From Erythrobacter sp. (GTDB taxonomy: Bacteria > Pseudomonadota > Alphaproteobacteria > Sphingomonadales > Sphingomonadaceae): 64,000 nt of DNA. This document shows, in pieces, positions 61,504 through 64,000 of the stretch; position 1 is the stretch's first letter, and every line of letters starts with the position of its first letter. The stretch is from the NCBI RefSeq assembly GCF_024305245.1, contig NZ_JAMWYX010000003.1:62001-126000 (forward strand). Reading direction: 5' to 3'. The notes under the pieces were generated by a model. That model worked only from the letters and a program-made list of their open reading frames with translations, was not told the origin of the DNA and did not search any database. Position numbers and translations under genes: made by a program.

Positions 61504-62125
61504 GCTAGGGATTACTCCGGGTTTCACGGTCACGGACGGGGCACTCGTCATCGGTGTCGACGAGGCCGGCCGTGGGCCGCTGGCCGGGCCGGTGGTGGCC
61601 GCGGCGGTTGTTCTTGGCCGATCGATACCTGCGGGGCTCGACGATTCCAAGCGCCTTTCCGCAAAGCGCCGCGCCGTGCTGGATACCGCCATCCGCGCCA
61701 GCTGCTGCTGGGCGGTGGCGGTGGTCGAGCCGGAGGAGATCGACCGGATCAACATCTTTCAGGCGACCATGCTTGCGATGACCCGCGCGGTCGCCAATCT
61801 CGATGCCGCGCTGGGCGGCGCGCGCTGCGAGGTGCTGATCGATGGCAACATGACCCCGGCGGGCCGGCGCAGCGAATGGTGCTGGCCGGCGCGTGCAATC
61901 GTGGGCGGCGACGGGATCGAACCGTGCATCTCCGCCGCGTCGATCATCGCCAAGGAATGGCGCGACCGGCTGATGCTGGAGGCGTCGGGTGCCTTTCCCC
62001 ACTACGGCTGGGAGCGCAACAAGGGCTATGGCACGCCCGAACACATGGAAGCGCTGCGGCTGCACGGCGCAACCCCGCTGCACCGCCGCAGCTTCGCCCC
62101 GGTGGCACAAGGCCAGCTGATCTGA
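61502..62125 (+). CDS. rnhB: Ribonuclease HII
   Basis: 207 residues from the ATG at 61502; the ORF-track start extends into the divergent gene. RNase H fold acidic residues are in VIGVDEAGRGPLAGPV (D, E), VLIDGN (D) and AASIIAKEWRDRLM, followed by HYGWERNKGYGTPEH. Removes ribonucleotides from DNA. Whether translation really begins at the shared CATG, or slightly later, is unresolved. Confidence 0.94.
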   Translation: MLGITPGFTVTDGALVIGVDEAGRGPLAGPVVAAAVVLGRSIPAGLDDSKRLSAKRRAVLDTAIRASCCWAVAVVEPEEIDRINIFQATMLAMTRAVANLDAALGGARCEVLIDGNMTPAGRRSEWCWPARAIVGGDGIEPCISAASIIAKEWRDRLMLEASGAFPHYGWERNKGYGTPEHMEALRLHGATPLHRRSFAPVAQGQLI

Positions 62126-62158
62126 TCGGAAAAACCGCATAGCGGAATGGCGGCGGGT

Positions 62159-63522
<1,364 letters not shown>

Positions 63523-63539
63523 TCCGTGCAGCCAAAGCC

Positions 63540-64000
63540 ATGACCGGCAACGTCTATCTCCACCCGATCACGCTCGTTTCCGGCCCGCAGGCGGTTGAGG
63601 GCGATGCCGTGCGGCTGGGCGGCAGCATGGTCTATGCCCGCGAATTCGCGCTGGTGCTGCGCGACGAAACCGGCGCGGCGACCCGCATCGTGACCACCGC
63701 CGCCGGAATGCCCGAGGCCATTGCCCGCCTGCCCGACACAGCCGCGCGCGAAGCCGAGCGGCAGTGGGCCAACATCAGGAAAACCCACGTGCCGCTGCAA
63801 CTGGGCACCCGTACCATCCGGCTGGATCAGCCGCAGGTGATGGGAATCCTCAACGTCACGCCCGACAGTTTCTCTGACGGCGGGCAGCATGAGGATCTGC
63901 AGGCCGGGCGCGATCATGCTGCGGCGATGCTGGAGGCGGGCGCGTCGATCATCGACATCGGCGGCGAAAGCACGCGGCCCGGCGCTGCGGCGACGTTCGA
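63540..64000 (+). CDS. folP: Dihydropteroate synthase, partial (N-terminal part only)
   Basis: The gene runs off the right edge and is absent from the ORF track. The ATG at 63540 lies 17 nt after ccrM. An N-terminal extension of about 97 residues precedes the pterin-binding core: MGILNVTPDSFSDGG and SIIDIGGESTRPGA are diagnostic. It condenses pterin pyrophosphate with p-aminobenzoate in folate synthesis. The long N-terminal extension is seen in many alphaproteobacterial enzymes. Confidence 0.93.
   Translation, partial: MTGNVYLHPITLVSGPQAVEGDAVRLGGSMVYAREFALVLRDETGAATRIVTTAAGMPEAIARLPDTAAREAERQWANIRKTHVPLQLGTRTIRLDQPQVMGILNVTPDSFSDGGQHEDLQAGRDHAAAMLEAGASIIDIGGESTRPGAAATF

Overview
The window (about 63% G+C, dense, many 4-11 nt gene overlaps) looks like a chromosome segment of an alphaproteobacterium of the order Sphingomonadales, probably Erythrobacteraceae. 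The pointers are a Caulobacter-like Weimberg pathway, the ChvG/ChvI-HprK-EIIA-HPr-RapZ cluster next to pckA, a CcrM-type GANTC methyltransferase, and cupin_8 and PEP-CTERM proteins of the sphingomonad type. This taxonomy is inference; no rRNA is present.

Region 1 (1-19.9 kb) is a glucuronoxylan and beta-glucan utilisation locus. It encodes two GH3 enzymes (one cut by the window edge), a GH67 alpha-glucuronidase, two GH43 enzymes, a GH5 glucanase, a duplicated-domain exported protein that may bind carbohydrate, an SGNH acetyl-esterase, a mutarotase and a cupin_8 protein. Four Weimberg enzymes are present: XylB dehydrogenase, XylC lactonase, XylD dehydratase and XylX dehydratase. A LacI-family regulator sits among them. 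A 14-bp palindrome, TGGTAGCGCTACCA, or a close variant, lies upstream of four transcription units and is the likely operator. The last Weimberg enzyme (alpha-ketoglutarate semialdehyde dehydrogenase), a TonB-dependent receptor and a sugar importer are not in view.

Region 2 (19.9-30.6 kb) starts with an AT-rich gap and a tRNA-Val(TAC) gene. It continues with a GNAT enzyme, an asparaginase, a RES-Xre toxin-antitoxin pair with a readable promoter and inverted repeat, a four-gene NodT/MacA/MacB efflux operon, an AT-rich patch carrying a PEP-CTERM C-type-lectin-like protein, and an MDR-family oxidoreductase.

Region 3 (30.7-46.8 kb) is mostly housekeeping: truA-fmt, recR, def, rmuC (with a compositionally foreign 3' half), an rRNA/tRNA methyltransferase, then ptsH, EIIA, rapZ, hprK, chvG, chvI on the minus strand facing away from pckA. 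A small protein, a TPR metalloprotease and a cyclic-nucleotide-binding thioredoxin-reductase-like protein follow.

Region 4 (46.9-64 kb) holds a DUF885 peptidase, a TonB-like protein, an alpha/beta hydrolase, two cysteine desulfurases plus a [2Fe-2S] ferredoxin, a DJ-1/PfpI protein, parC, cca-NUDIX-DUF1285, a GNAT enzyme, a PQQ-type sugar dehydrogenase, rnhB, ccrM and the start of folP. The ccrM leader has five GANTC sites and a perfect DnaA box. Three palindromic interspersed elements are scattered through regions 3 and 4. No rRNA operon, CRISPR array, prophage or intact insertion sequence was seen.
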